Origin: an uncultured Christensenella sp.
GTDB taxonomy: Bacteria > Bacillota > Clostridia > Christensenellales > Borkfalkiaceae
NCBI GenBank assembly: GCA_910586035.1
Contig: CAJUHT010000004.1
Location: forward strand, 1-64,000
Reading direction: 5' to 3'
Length of the DNA: 64,000 nucleotides
How positions within the stretch are numbered: the stretch's first letter is position 1; every line of letters starts with the position of its first letter. Of the stretch, positions 49,068 to 56,593 are shown in pieces. The notes beneath the pieces are model-generated. The model saw only the letters and a list, made by a program, of their open reading frames with translations, was not told the origin of the DNA and did no database searches. The position numbers and the translations under genes are program-made.

Positions 49068-50018
49068 ATGAAACCCTTCTTTACGTACGAACAACAACTT
49101 GAAAAGTTAAAGAGCGGCAATCTGATAATAGACGACGAAGCCGCGGCGTTGGGTTACTTGCAGTCGGAAGGTTACTATAACCTTATCAACGGATACGCCC
49201 ACTGCTTTAAATGTAAAGCGGGATTTATCGCAAACACCAAATTCGAACACATTATTGCCCTTTACCGCTTCGATAAAGATTTAAGAAATATCATTTACAA
49301 ATATACTTCTACAATAGAGTGCACCATAAAGGCGGCGATTGCGCACGAATTCAGCGGCGTTCACGGCGTTGACGAAAATAAGTATCTTTCCGAAGACTGC
49401 TTTGTTACCGACGAACACACACAAGAGCATATACAACGCCTTATCGCCTCGTGTCGGGACACAATCACGGAGTCCACAAACCGCAACAGCAACCGTTACC
49501 GCAAGTACATAGCGCACAGCATTAACAATCATAACCACGTTCCCCTATGGATACTTATACGCGCAATGACTTTCGGCACAACCACCATATTTTACAGGTA
49601 TATGTTGCAACCCGAAAGAGAGGCTATCGCTAAACGTTTTCACCTGACGGGCGCGCAACTTTCCAATATTTTAGAAATTGTGGTTTCTTTCAGAAACATA
49701 GTTGCCCACGGCGAAAGAACTTTTTGCACAAAACTATCCCGTTCGCGGTTGATTTCCAACTCGGTTACCGACAACCTTAAAATCGACAAAAACGCAAACG
49801 GCAGAAATAAACACGGCAACAACGACATATTCGCGCTAATGATATGCTGTAAATATTTACTTACTCCCATAGACTTTGTCGGTATGTTCCAAGAAATAAA
49901 CAGCGCAATTCAAAATTTAAGTGAAATTATAGGTCCCTCGAATATGGGCAGAATAAGAAACGAAATGGGCTTAAAGAAAAGTTACGTAAACGATTTGCTT
50001 CACAAAAAATTTTTTTAA
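49068..50018 (+). CDS. Abi-family (AbiD/AbiF, Abi_2) abortive-infection protein
   Basis: 316 residues. Family signatures: LGYLQSEGYYNLINGYAHCF, the VPLWILIRAMTFGTTTIFY segment (158-176) and FRNIVAHGERTFC (208-220). Arg209...His214 (RNIVAH) is the RX4-6H motif of HEPN ribonucleases, so RNA cleavage that halts infected cells is a likely activity. A GGGGAAG site precedes the ATG. The small terminated RNA in front may control expression or bind the protein. The gene is single, AT-rich and flanked by repeats/hairpins, which suggests acquired cargo. Confidence 0.88.
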   Translation: MKPFFTYEQQLEKLKSGNLIIDDEAAALGYLQSEGYYNLINGYAHCFKCKAGFIANTKFEHIIALYRFDKDLRNIIYKYTSTIECTIKAAIAHEFSGVHGVDENKYLSEDCFVTDEHTQEHIQRLIASCRDTITESTNRNSNRYRKYIAHSINNHNHVPLWILIRAMTFGTTTIFYRYMLQPEREAIAKRFHLTGAQLSNILEIVVSFRNIVAHGERTFCTKLSRSRLISNSVTDNLKIDKNANGRNKHGNNDIFALMICCKYLLTPIDFVGMFQEINSAIQNLSEIIGPSNMGRIRNEMGLKKSYVNDLLHKKFF

Positions 50019-50030
50019 AATATAACCGAT

Positions 50031-50054
50031 GCCGCGCGGCAGTTGCCGCGCGGC
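50031..50054 (+). terminator. Hairpin after the Abi gene
   Basis: GCCGCGCGGC-AGTT-GCCGCGCGGC, 10-bp stem, followed by TCATTTGTTATT. Confidence 0.55.
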
Positions 50055-50118
50055 TCATTTGTTATTACGCATTTAGCTACAAAGTAAAACGCCGCAAAGG
50101 CATTGACATATAAGCTTT

Positions 50119-50355
50119 TCAGGCGAGTATAAGCCTTCCGTTTAAAATAAGATATATTAGGTCGATAAGGCACAGAAGCCAGCCCCAGCCGACGACAAGA
50201 AACAGCACAAACACAATTATGCTTACCGCATCCTTTTTGTTTAACGCGACGCTTAACCGCACGAGGCACTCCACAACCCAGCCGACAAAGGGAATTATAA
50301 GCAACAGCGCCTGCACTATCTTTTCCTGACCGTAAAACCATTTATCGAAAGACAT
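50119..50355 (-). CDS. Small two-helix membrane protein, paralogue of 50467
   Basis: 78 residues with two to three hydrophobic segments and the end motif GWGWLLCLIDLIYLILNGRLILA. It shares KI/RI..(A)LLLIIPFVGW and W.LxLIDLI.xI.xGxI with the neighbour, so they are diverged copies. Pmp3-like small proteins are similar in size, but a match is not certain. Confidence 0.7.
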   Translation of the reverse strand: MSFDKWFYGQEKIVQALLLIIPFVGWVVECLVRLSVALNKKDAVSIIVFVLFLVVGWGWLLCLIDLIYLILNGRLILA

Positions 50356-50422
50356 ATAACGCGCTCCTATAAAATTAAGCTTTTATACTCTATGCGCGCG
50401 ACTGAAAATTTATGTTAAAAAC

Positions 50423-50454
50423 AAATTCAGCCCGACGTAAGTCGGGCTGAATTT
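50423..50454 (-). terminator. Terminator of the 73-aa membrane protein gene
   Basis: AAATTCAGCCCGAC / GTCGGGCTGAATTT 14-bp stem followed on the minus strand by GTTTTTAAC. Confidence 0.85.
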
Positions 50455-50466
50455 GTTTTTACTTAC

Positions 50467-50688
50467 TTAGATGTTAAGCAAACGCCAGATATGACCTGTC
50501 GCAATCATCATAATCAGGTCGATAAGCCAAATGAGCCAACCGCCGAAAATACGGATGATGCCGGCAACAATCTTACCTTCGGAAAAGCGCGTAATCATAC
50601 CGAGTATCCACGCCGTAAAGGGAATAATAGCCAAAATGATGCTGACTATTCTGCCAAGACCGAAGTAATCTTTCTTTCCACTTGCCAT
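50467..50688 (-). CDS. Small two-helix membrane protein
   Basis: 73 residues: a short polar start (MASGKKDYFGLG), then IVSIILAIIPFTAWILGMI and GGWLIWLIDLIMMIATGHIWRLL. AAGGAG precedes the ATG and a strong terminator follows. It resembles the gene at 50119. Function unknown. Confidence 0.75.
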   Translation of the reverse strand: MASGKKDYFGLGRIVSIILAIIPFTAWILGMITRFSEGKIVAGIIRIFGGWLIWLIDLIMMIATGHIWRLLNI

Positions 50689-50808
50689 TTTCAGTTCTCC
50701 TTTTTTGTTTGTTTATACTATTACTATTATATCATATAAAGATAATATGTCAATCATAATTTTATTTTTTTATATTCCGCAAATAAATTTGTTTAAAATT
50801 TACGGCAC

Positions 50809-50839
50809 AAAGGAGGTTCCCAAAACGGAAACCTCCTTT
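50809..50839 (-). terminator. Terminator of the alpha operon (after rplQ)
   Basis: AAAGGAGGTT / AACCTCCTTT stem around AACGG, 30 nt beyond the rplQ stop on the minus strand. Confidence 0.75.
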
Positions 50840-50867
50840 CGTTAGATTTTAAATTGAAACCCTCGGC

Positions 50868-51374
50868 TTAAACAAGCTCTATAATGGCTTCCTCAGCCCC
50901 GTCGCCGCGGCGCTGACCGAGAAGGTAAACGCGGGTATAACCGCCGCCCTGACCGAGTTCTTCCTTGCGCTGAGCGTACTTGGGAGCAATTTCGTTAAAC
51001 AGCTTTTCCATTAAAGGGTGCTGAATATCTTTCGTCCTTGCCTTGTACTCGGACTTCTTTTCCGTAAAGCCCTTAACTTCCTGCAAGTCGCGCAGTTTAG
51101 CCATTAAAGCGCGGCGTACGGCAAGCTTTTTGGGACTGTCCTGAATTACCTTAACGGTAACTTCCTTGCCCTTAGCGTCCGTCTTTTTAACCTGCTTTTC
51201 TTCGTTCAGGTCGTACACGCTCATAGCCTTTGTTATAATTTTTTCTACGTATGATTGCAAAGACTTAGCCTTTGCCGCAGTCGTCTGTATTTTGCCGTAC
51301 CACAAAAGTTCGGACGCCTGATTTCTTAATAATGCAATTCTCTGTTCAGATGTTCTTCCTAATTTCGCGGGCAT
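50868..51374 (-). CDS. rplQ: Ribosomal protein L17, unusually long
   Basis: 168 residues against the usual ~115-130. The N-terminal LGRTSEQRIALLRN and the C-terminal GGGYTRVYLLGQRRGDGAEEAIIELV are canonical. About 45 extra residues lie in the middle (roughly 53-118), in two charged blocks (DLNEEKQVKKTDAKGKE and VKGFTEKKSEYKARTKD). The first residues MPAK replace the usual MAYRK. It terminates the alpha operon, 4 nt after rpoA. Confidence 0.95.
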   Translation of the reverse strand: MPAKLGRTSEQRIALLRNQASELLWYGKIQTTAAKAKSLQSYVEKIITKAMSVYDLNEEKQVKKTDAKGKEVTVKVIQDSPKKLAVRRALMAKLRDLQEVKGFTEKKSEYKARTKDIQHPLMEKLFNEIAPKYAQRKEELGQGGGYTRVYLLGQRRGDGAEEAIIELV

Positions 51375-51378
51375 CTTA

Positions 51379-52332
51379 TTAGTCCTCCTTGTTAGCTAAC
51401 GAAAGTCCGTAGGACTGCAATTTCAAAATTACTTCGTCCAAAGACTTTCTACCCAAGTTACGCACTTTGAGCATTTCGTCTTCCGTTTTTTTGGTTAAAT
51501 CTTCAACCGTGTGGATATTTGCGCGCTTTAAGCAGTTGTACGAACGCACCGACAAATCCATATCCTCGATTGCCATTGCAAGTATCTTCTGCTGACGGTC
51601 GTCCTCGTTTTTAACGAGTATATCCATATCCTTGATTGTTTCCGACAAATCGACAAACAGACCGATGTGGTCCTGCATTATCTTTGCGGCAAGCGACACG
51701 ATTTCCTTTGCTGAGAACGCTCCGTTTGTCCACACTTCCAATACAAGTTTGTCAAAGTCGGTATTTTGCCCTACCCTCGTATTCTCAACGCTGTAATTTA
51801 CTTTCTTTACAGGCGTGTAAATGGAATCGATGGGGATATAATCGATAAGTTCGGTTTTGGTATGGTCGGCGCCCTTATAACCTCTGCCGCGACCAATCGT
51901 AATTTCCATATCGATTTTGCCGCCCTCGTCAATGGTGCAGATGTGCTGGTCGCCGTTTATAATTTCTATTTCGGCGTCCTGCTCTATATCGCTCGCCTTT
52001 ACCACGCAGGGACCTTCCTTATAGAGATGCACAACCTTTATATAGTCCTTGTCGGTAATTTTTGTTTTGATTGCAAGAGTTTTTAAATTGAGAATTATTT
52101 CCGTAACGTCTTCTTTGACGCCGACGATGGGCGAAAACTCGTGCTTGACCGACCCGTCTAAAAACCTGATTCCTTGCGCCGCCGCGCCGGGCAGAGCCGA
52201 CAGCAATATTCTTCTAAGGCAGTTGCCTATTGTGAGACCGAAACCCTTTTCGAGGGGTTCTACAACAACCTTTGCGTATGACTGATTCTCGCTTTCCACT
52301 ACCTCAATCTTGGGTATATCTATCTCAATCAT
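51379..52332 (-). CDS. rpoA: RNA polymerase subunit alpha
   Basis: 317 residues. N-terminal dimerisation domain with KVVVEPLEKGFGLTIGNCLRRILLSALPGAA and the RGRGYKGA loop; C-terminal domain (about 245-310) with LSVRSYNCLKRANIHTVEDL and NLGRKSLDEVILKL, which contacts UP elements and activators. Sits between rpsD and rplQ. Confidence 0.97.
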   Translation of the reverse strand: MIEIDIPKIEVVESENQSYAKVVVEPLEKGFGLTIGNCLRRILLSALPGAAAQGIRFLDGSVKHEFSPIVGVKEDVTEIILNLKTLAIKTKITDKDYIKVVHLYKEGPCVVKASDIEQDAEIEIINGDQHICTIDEGGKIDMEITIGRGRGYKGADHTKTELIDYIPIDSIYTPVKKVNYSVENTRVGQNTDFDKLVLEVWTNGAFSAKEIVSLAAKIMQDHIGLFVDLSETIKDMDILVKNEDDRQQKILAMAIEDMDLSVRSYNCLKRANIHTVEDLTKKTEDEMLKVRNLGRKSLDEVILKLQSYGLSLANKED

Positions 52333-52356
52333 ATACTACCTCCTTATTTTTATGAA

Positions 52357-52980
52357 TTACTTGGAGTACAACTCGACAATCATATGCTCGGCAATCTGGC
52401 TGTCTATATCGTCTCTTGCGGGAAGCGCCAAAATTTTGCCTTCAAGTTTTTCGGGGTTGAAGTCCAACCACTTGGGCAGATTGCCTACCTTTGAAGATTT
52501 TATTGCCTCGAAGTATTTGTTGGAGGTCTTGCTCTCCTTTACTGCGATAACGTCGCCCACCTTTATTACGTAGGAGGGAATGTTTACTTTTTTACCGTTT
52601 ACTGTGAAATGTCCGTGGTTTACAAGCTGCCTTGCCTGAGCGCGGGACACGCCTATACCCATTCTGTATATAACGTTATCCAGCCTTCTTTCAAGCAGTG
52701 AAAGCATATTGGCGCCCGTGATGCCCTTCATTCTGTCCGCACGCTCGTAATAAGCGCGGAACTGACCTTCCTGCACGCCGTAAATGCGCTTAACCTTCTG
52801 CTTTTCACGGAGCTGCTGTCCGTACTCGGAAACCTTTTTTCTGCCTGCGCCGTGTACGCCGGGAGCTACGGGACGCTTTTCGAACGGGCACTTGCCGTTA
52901 TAACATTTATCGCCCTTTAAAAAGAGCTTTGCGCCTTCTCTTCTGCAAAGGCGGCATTTTGCTTCTCTGTAAGTTGCCAT
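52357..52980 (-). CDS. rpsD: Ribosomal protein S4, zinc-binding type
   Basis: 207 residues. The N-terminal CRLCRREG...CYNGKC gives a Cys4 zinc site, typical of the C+ form. The S4 RNA-binding domain is RRLDNVIYRMGIGVSRAQARQLVNHGHFTVNGK. Primary 16S rRNA binder of the 5' domain. In the alpha operon between rpsK and rpoA. Confidence 0.97.
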   Translation of the reverse strand: MATYREAKCRLCRREGAKLFLKGDKCYNGKCPFEKRPVAPGVHGAGRKKVSEYGQQLREKQKVKRIYGVQEGQFRAYYERADRMKGITGANMLSLLERRLDNVIYRMGIGVSRAQARQLVNHGHFTVNGKKVNIPSYVIKVGDVIAVKESKTSNKYFEAIKSSKVGNLPKWLDFNPEKLEGKILALPARDDIDSQIAEHMIVELYSK

Positions 52981-52998
52981 AATCTATCTTGTCCTCCT

Positions 52999-53400
52999 TT
53001 ATACTCTGCGACGCTTAGGCGGTCTGCAACCGTTGTGGGGTATGGGCGAAACGTCCGCAATCAGCGTAATTTCCAACTCGCAGTTGGCAAGCGCGCGGAT
53101 AGCCGATTCCCTGCCTGCGCCGGGTCCCTTTACGTAGACCTCTACGGAGCGCAGTCCGTGTTCCTTAGCAGCCTTAGCCGCCGTTTCGCAAGCCATCTGA
53201 GCCGCGTAAGGAGTGCCCTTTCTCGAACCTTTGAAGCCGAGCGCGCCCGCCGAAGACTGGCTGATGGCGTTGCCCTGCATATCCGTTACGGTTACCAAAG
53301 TATTGTTGAAAGACGATTGAATGTGTACCTGACCTTTATCGACCTTTTTAAGCTCTCTGCGCTTTCTCGTTACGGTCGTCTTTTTATTAGTTGATGCCAT
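52999..53400 (-). CDS. rpsK: Ribosomal protein S11
   Basis: 133 residues. HIQSSFNNTLVTVTDMQGN, GFKGSRKGTPYAAQMA, VKGPGAGRESAIRAL and PHNGCRPPKRRRV are canonical. Part of the 30S platform. Confidence 0.97.
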   Translation of the reverse strand: MASTNKKTTVTRKRRELKKVDKGQVHIQSSFNNTLVTVTDMQGNAISQSSAGALGFKGSRKGTPYAAQMACETAAKAAKEHGLRSVEVYVKGPGAGRESAIRALANCELEITLIADVSPIPHNGCRPPKRRRV

Positions 53401-53423
53401 AAAACTTTAAATCCTCCCTGACC

Positions 53424-53798
53424 TTACTTTGCGCCCTTCTTCTTGGCTACCGTGCGGCGGGGACCCTTTCTCGTCCTCGCGTTTCTCTTGGAAGATTGTC
53501 CTCTTACGGGAAGTCCCTTTCTGTGGCGGATTCCCCTGTACGAACCTATTTCCATAAGTCTTTTGATATTGAGCGATACTTCCGAGCGAAGTTCGCCTTC
53601 CACTCTGTAATTATGGTCGATATACTCCCTGAGCTTGGATACTGCGGTTTCGTCGAGGTCCTTAACCCTGGTATCGGGGTTGATGCCTGTTGCCGCAAGA
53701 ATCTTTTTAGAGGTCGTTAAACCAATACCGAATATATAGGTAAGACCAATTTCGATTCTCTTCTCTCTGGGTAAATCTACACCGGCAATACGTGCCAT
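53424..53798 (-). CDS. rpsM: Ribosomal protein S13
   Basis: 124 residues. MARIAGVDLPREKRIEIGLTYIFGIG and YRGIRHRKGLPVRGQ, then RNARTRKGPRRTVAKKK, are canonical. It starts the alpha operon behind its own promoter (54075-54104) and a ~260-nt leader that separates it from rpmJ. Confidence 0.97.
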   Translation of the reverse strand: MARIAGVDLPREKRIEIGLTYIFGIGLTTSKKILAATGINPDTRVKDLDETAVSKLREYIDHNYRVEGELRSEVSLNIKRLMEIGSYRGIRHRKGLPVRGQSSKRNARTRKGPRRTVAKKKGAK

Positions 53799-54128
53799 AC
53801 GATTTATTTCCTCCGTTTATAAACTTGAATTTGAATTTTGTAAATATATATCCAGCCCTATCCGAAGCGGGGCGTAAAAAAATTTCGGAATGAAAGCCCT
53901 GCCTTTAACGGATATGCAGTGTTTTTGTGTTCGTACGGGTTGTCCGCCTTTGGCAAACGCCCCGAAAAGAGCAAATTTTTGCCTGAAACACGCGAAAAAA
54001 CGGAAAAGTATGCCCGTCTTACCCGCGTTTTTGCACGCGCGGCGAGCTACTTTAACCGAAATAACGCATTGTACATTATATCACATTGCGTTTATAAAAA
54101 GCAAGAAAAACTCACCGCAAAATGAGTT
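53799..54128 (-). promoter_or_regulatory. rpmJ terminator, rpsM promoter and long rpsM leader
   Basis: This 379-bp interval holds no gene. Minus strand: hairpin AACTCA-TTTTGCGG-TGAGTT (54128-54109) with T runs ends the rpmJ transcript. Then TTGCTT (54104-54099), 18 nt, TATAAT (54080-54075) starts a new one, giving a ~260-nt leader before the rpsM GGAGG site. r-protein feedback in the leader is possible. Confidence 0.65.
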
Positions 54129-54177
54129 ATTTTTTGCATTACTTTTTTGCGGACGGCTTGCGCCCGTTTAAAAATTT

Positions 54178-54294
54178 TTAGCCCTGTCTTTGCTTGTGGC
54201 TCTTGTTCTTGGAACAGATAACCATTACCTTGCCGTTTCTTTTAATTACCTTGCACTTGTCGCACATAGGTTTTACCGAAGGTCTTACTTTCAT
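54178..54294 (-). CDS. rpmJ: Ribosomal protein L36
   Basis: 38 residues, read by eye: MKVRPSVKPMCDKCKVIKRN, then GKVMVICSKNKSHKQRQG. The Cys11-Cys14-Cys27-His33 zinc site is complete (C+ form). GAGAGGAG precedes the ATG. Usual place between infA and rpsM, though both gaps are unusually long here. Confidence 0.96.
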   Translation of the reverse strand: MKVRPSVKPMCDKCKVIKRNGKVMVICSKNKSHKQRQG

Positions 54295-54650
54295 ATTTAT
54301 TTCTCCTCTCGCAAAAAACTTTTTACAGCGCGCGAATTGTATTTTGCCAATCTGAAAGGCGCCGCCTTTCCGCCCGCAATTATTCTGGGCGCCGTTATCG
54401 CCGCGTTGCGGAAGCTAAATCCGCATAGGGCGAAAAACCGTAAATTGGGTTGCGCTACGCAAAAAGTTGTTTTGCTTGCTACATTTTTATTTTAAATTTT
54501 TTCTTATTTGAACTGATTACAAAACGAGGCTGTCCGCCCTGTAAGCGGGTTGTTACGACTTCGCACAACGCCGCAAAGCGTACTATTACGTACGCGCCCA
54601 AGGCGCGCGCCGCGAAGAAACACCGCTAAGCTTATATACGGAAACCAGCC
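54295..54650 (-). other. Gene-free interval between infA and rpmJ
   Basis: 356 bp with no plausible gene. Two hairpins on the minus strand, GCGTAC-GTAATA-GTACGC (54595-54578) and GAAAGGC-GGC-GCCTTTC (54370-54354); no clear promoter. Probably a structured intercistronic or leader RNA. Confidence 0.45.
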
Positions 54651-54872
54651 TCAGCCTTTGCTGCGCCAGGTTATGCGCCCTTTGGTCAAATCGTAGGGGC
54701 TCATTTCCAGCTTTACGTTGTCGCCCTCGATAATTCTTATATAGTTCAGGCGAAGTTTGCCGGAAATATATGCCGTAATCACATATCCGTTGGTAAGCTT
54801 AACTTTGAAATTTGCATTGGGCAGGCACTCTATAACCTTGCCTTCCGCTTCGATAACATCGTCCTTGGACAA
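54651..54872 (-). CDS. infA: Translation initiation factor IF-1
   Basis: 73 residues, an OB-fold. MSKDDVIEAEGKVIECLPNA, then FKVKLTNGYVITAYISGKLRLNYIRIIEGDNVKLEMSPYDLTKGRI. The usual HISGKxR motif is YISGKLR, a small variation. It occludes the A site during initiation. 3 nt after the KOW-domain gene. Confidence 0.97.
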   Translation of the reverse strand: MSKDDVIEAEGKVIECLPNANFKVKLTNGYVITAYISGKLRLNYIRIIEGDNVKLEMSPYDLTKGRITWRSKG

Positions 54873-54875
54873 ACC

Positions 54876-55154
54876 TTATTCCTCCGATTTAACTTTACCC
54901 GCCGTCATTTTAAGAAAATGCGCCACGCGAGCGTTGAACGACTTATCCCGCACGATTCCCTCTTGGGAAATATTTACGGGCAAAAGCCGCAGATGTTTTA
55001 TATTTTTGGTTTTGGGATTTTCGAGTTTGCGTTTTCTGCCGTCGACGACAAGCGCCTTTCCGCCCGATACCTCGGCTATAACGTAAAGTTCGCCTTTGTC
55101 GCGCCCCTGCAAGCTTAATGCAACCTGACCGCTTTGGGGTGTTTTAACTTTCAT
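54876..55154 (-). CDS. KOW-domain RNA-binding protein (L14e-like)
   Basis: 92 residues from the ATG at 55154 (GGGGG site upstream); the TTG five codons earlier is less likely. The KOW motif is SGQVALSLQGRDKGELYVIAEV, followed by a basic KRKLENPKTKNIKHL. This clostridial protein always lies between map and infA and is annotated as an RNA- or ribosome-binding protein of unknown role. Confidence 0.9.
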   Translation of the reverse strand: MKVKTPQSGQVALSLQGRDKGELYVIAEVSGGKALVVDGRKRKLENPKTKNIKHLRLLPVNISQEGIVRDKSFNARVAHFLKMTAGKVKSEE

Positions 55155-55165
55155 ATACGCCCCCG

Positions 55166-55912
55166 TCAAAGGGTAAGTATTTCCACGCCGTCCTCTTTTA
55201 TGAGCACCGTGTTTTCGTAGTGAGCCGCAGGCTTGCCGTCGGCAGTTCTCACCGACCAGCCGTCAACCTTATCGAACACGACCTTGTACGTGCCCATATT
55301 TATCATAGGCTCGATACATATAGTCATACCCGCTTTAAGCCGCACGCCCGTACCCTTTCTGCCGTAGTTGGGCACCGAAGGGTCCTCGTGCATTTCTCTG
55401 CCGATACCGTGCCCCACAAGCGCCCTTACCACGCCGTAGCCGTTGCTCTCCGCGTGGGTCTGCACGGCGTAACCTATGTCGTACAGCGGCGTGCCCGCTT
55501 TAAGATTTTCAATCGCCTTAAAAAAGCACTCCTCGGTAACCTTTACAAGCTTTCTCTTTTCCTCGGACACGTTGCCTATCAGATAGGTGCGCGCCGCGTC
55601 GCCGTTAAAGCCGTTCTTTTCGGCGGTGATGTCTACGCTGACGATATCGCCGTCCACAAGCACTCTGTCGGACGGAATACCGTGAACGACAACCTCGTTT
55701 ACCGAAACGCAGGAACTTGCGGGATACCCGCAGTAACCGAGCTCAGATGGAATTGCGCCGTTCATAGTAATATACTTGTAAACGAGCGCGTCCACTTCCT
55801 TGGTGGTCATACCCGCGCAAATGTGCTTGCCCACGTAATCGAGAGTTTCCTTAACTATCCTGCAAGGCTCGCGCATCAGCTCGATTTCTTCGTCCGTCTT
55901 AACGTAAATCAT
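55166..55912 (-). CDS. map: Methionine aminopeptidase, type I
   Basis: 248 residues from the ATG at 55912, which overlaps the adk stop (ATGA); the frame stays open through adk by chance. It removes initiator methionine. Metal ligands lie in DIVSVDITAEKNGFNGDAARTY, GHGIGREMHE, and TICIEPMI plus the last Glu in HYENTVLI. Co-transcribed with adk and secY as usual. Confidence 0.96.
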   Translation of the reverse strand: MIYVKTDEEIELMREPCRIVKETLDYVGKHICAGMTTKEVDALVYKYITMNGAIPSELGYCGYPASSCVSVNEVVVHGIPSDRVLVDGDIVSVDITAEKNGFNGDAARTYLIGNVSEEKRKLVKVTEECFFKAIENLKAGTPLYDIGYAVQTHAESNGYGVVRALVGHGIGREMHEDPSVPNYGRKGTGVRLKAGMTICIEPMINMGTYKVVFDKVDGWSVRTADGKPAAHYENTVLIKEDGVEILTL

Positions 55913-56544
55913 TTGCCGACACGCTTTCCAAGCTCCGCCGCAATGACCGCAAACACCTCCGAAGGGGGTTGCTTGCCGCTCTTTACGGTAAAAAGTTTGC
56001 CCTGCTTCTTGTAGTAATCTACAAGCGGCTGGGTTTCCTTGAAGTATGTATCCAACCTTTTGCCAACAGTTTCGGGATTGTCGTCGTCCCTCTGATAAAG
56101 GGGACTGCCGCACTTTTTGCAGGTAGTCGCGCCGTTGAGCGTGGTTACGTGGTAGCTTTCGCCGCAGGAGCATACGCGCCTGCCGCAAATTCTGTCCATA
56201 AGCAGATTTATATCCACGTCGATATTTATACACAAATCGATATGGGCGAACTTATCCAGCTCCTGCGCCTGAAACAAGTTGCGGGGGAAACCGTCGAGCA
56301 TATACCCGCCCTTTACGTCCTCCTCGCACAGCCTGCCCTTGACTATATCGCAGGTAACTTCGTCGGGCACAAGCTTGCCGGCGTCGATGTAGCTTTTAGC
56401 CACTTTGCCGATGGGCGTGCCGCCCTTTATATTAGCCCTGAAAATGTCGCCCGTAGAAATGTGAGCAAGCCCGAAGCGTTCTTCGAGCATACTCGCCTGA
56501 GTTCCCTTGCCTGCGCCGGGTGCGCCGAGTAAAACTATGTTCAT
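55909..56544 (-). CDS. adk: Adenylate kinase
   Basis: 211 residues. P-loop GAPGAGKGTQASMLEERFG; the LID domain carries a Cys4 zinc knuckle (RVCSCGESYH...CKKCGSPL); DGFPRNLFQAQEL is the family signature. Interconverts AMP, ATP and ADP. Between secY and map. Confidence 0.97.
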   Translation of the reverse strand: MNIVLLGAPGAGKGTQASMLEERFGLAHISTGDIFRANIKGGTPIGKVAKSYIDAGKLVPDEVTCDIVKGRLCEEDVKGGYMLDGFPRNLFQAQELDKFAHIDLCINIDVDINLLMDRICGRRVCSCGESYHVTTLNGATTCKKCGSPLYQRDDDNPETVGKRLDTYFKETQPLVDYYKKQGKLFTVKSGKQPPSEVFAVIAAELGKRVGK

Positions 56545-56593
56545 TGTTTAATCTCCGTTGTCTGCCGTTCAGGCATTCTGCTTTTACAAGCTA

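Noticed and set aside
55913..56233. N-terminal extension of map through adk
   Set aside because: The frame is merely open inside adk; the ATG at 55912 overlaps the adk stop as expected for coupled genes and gives the normal protein length.
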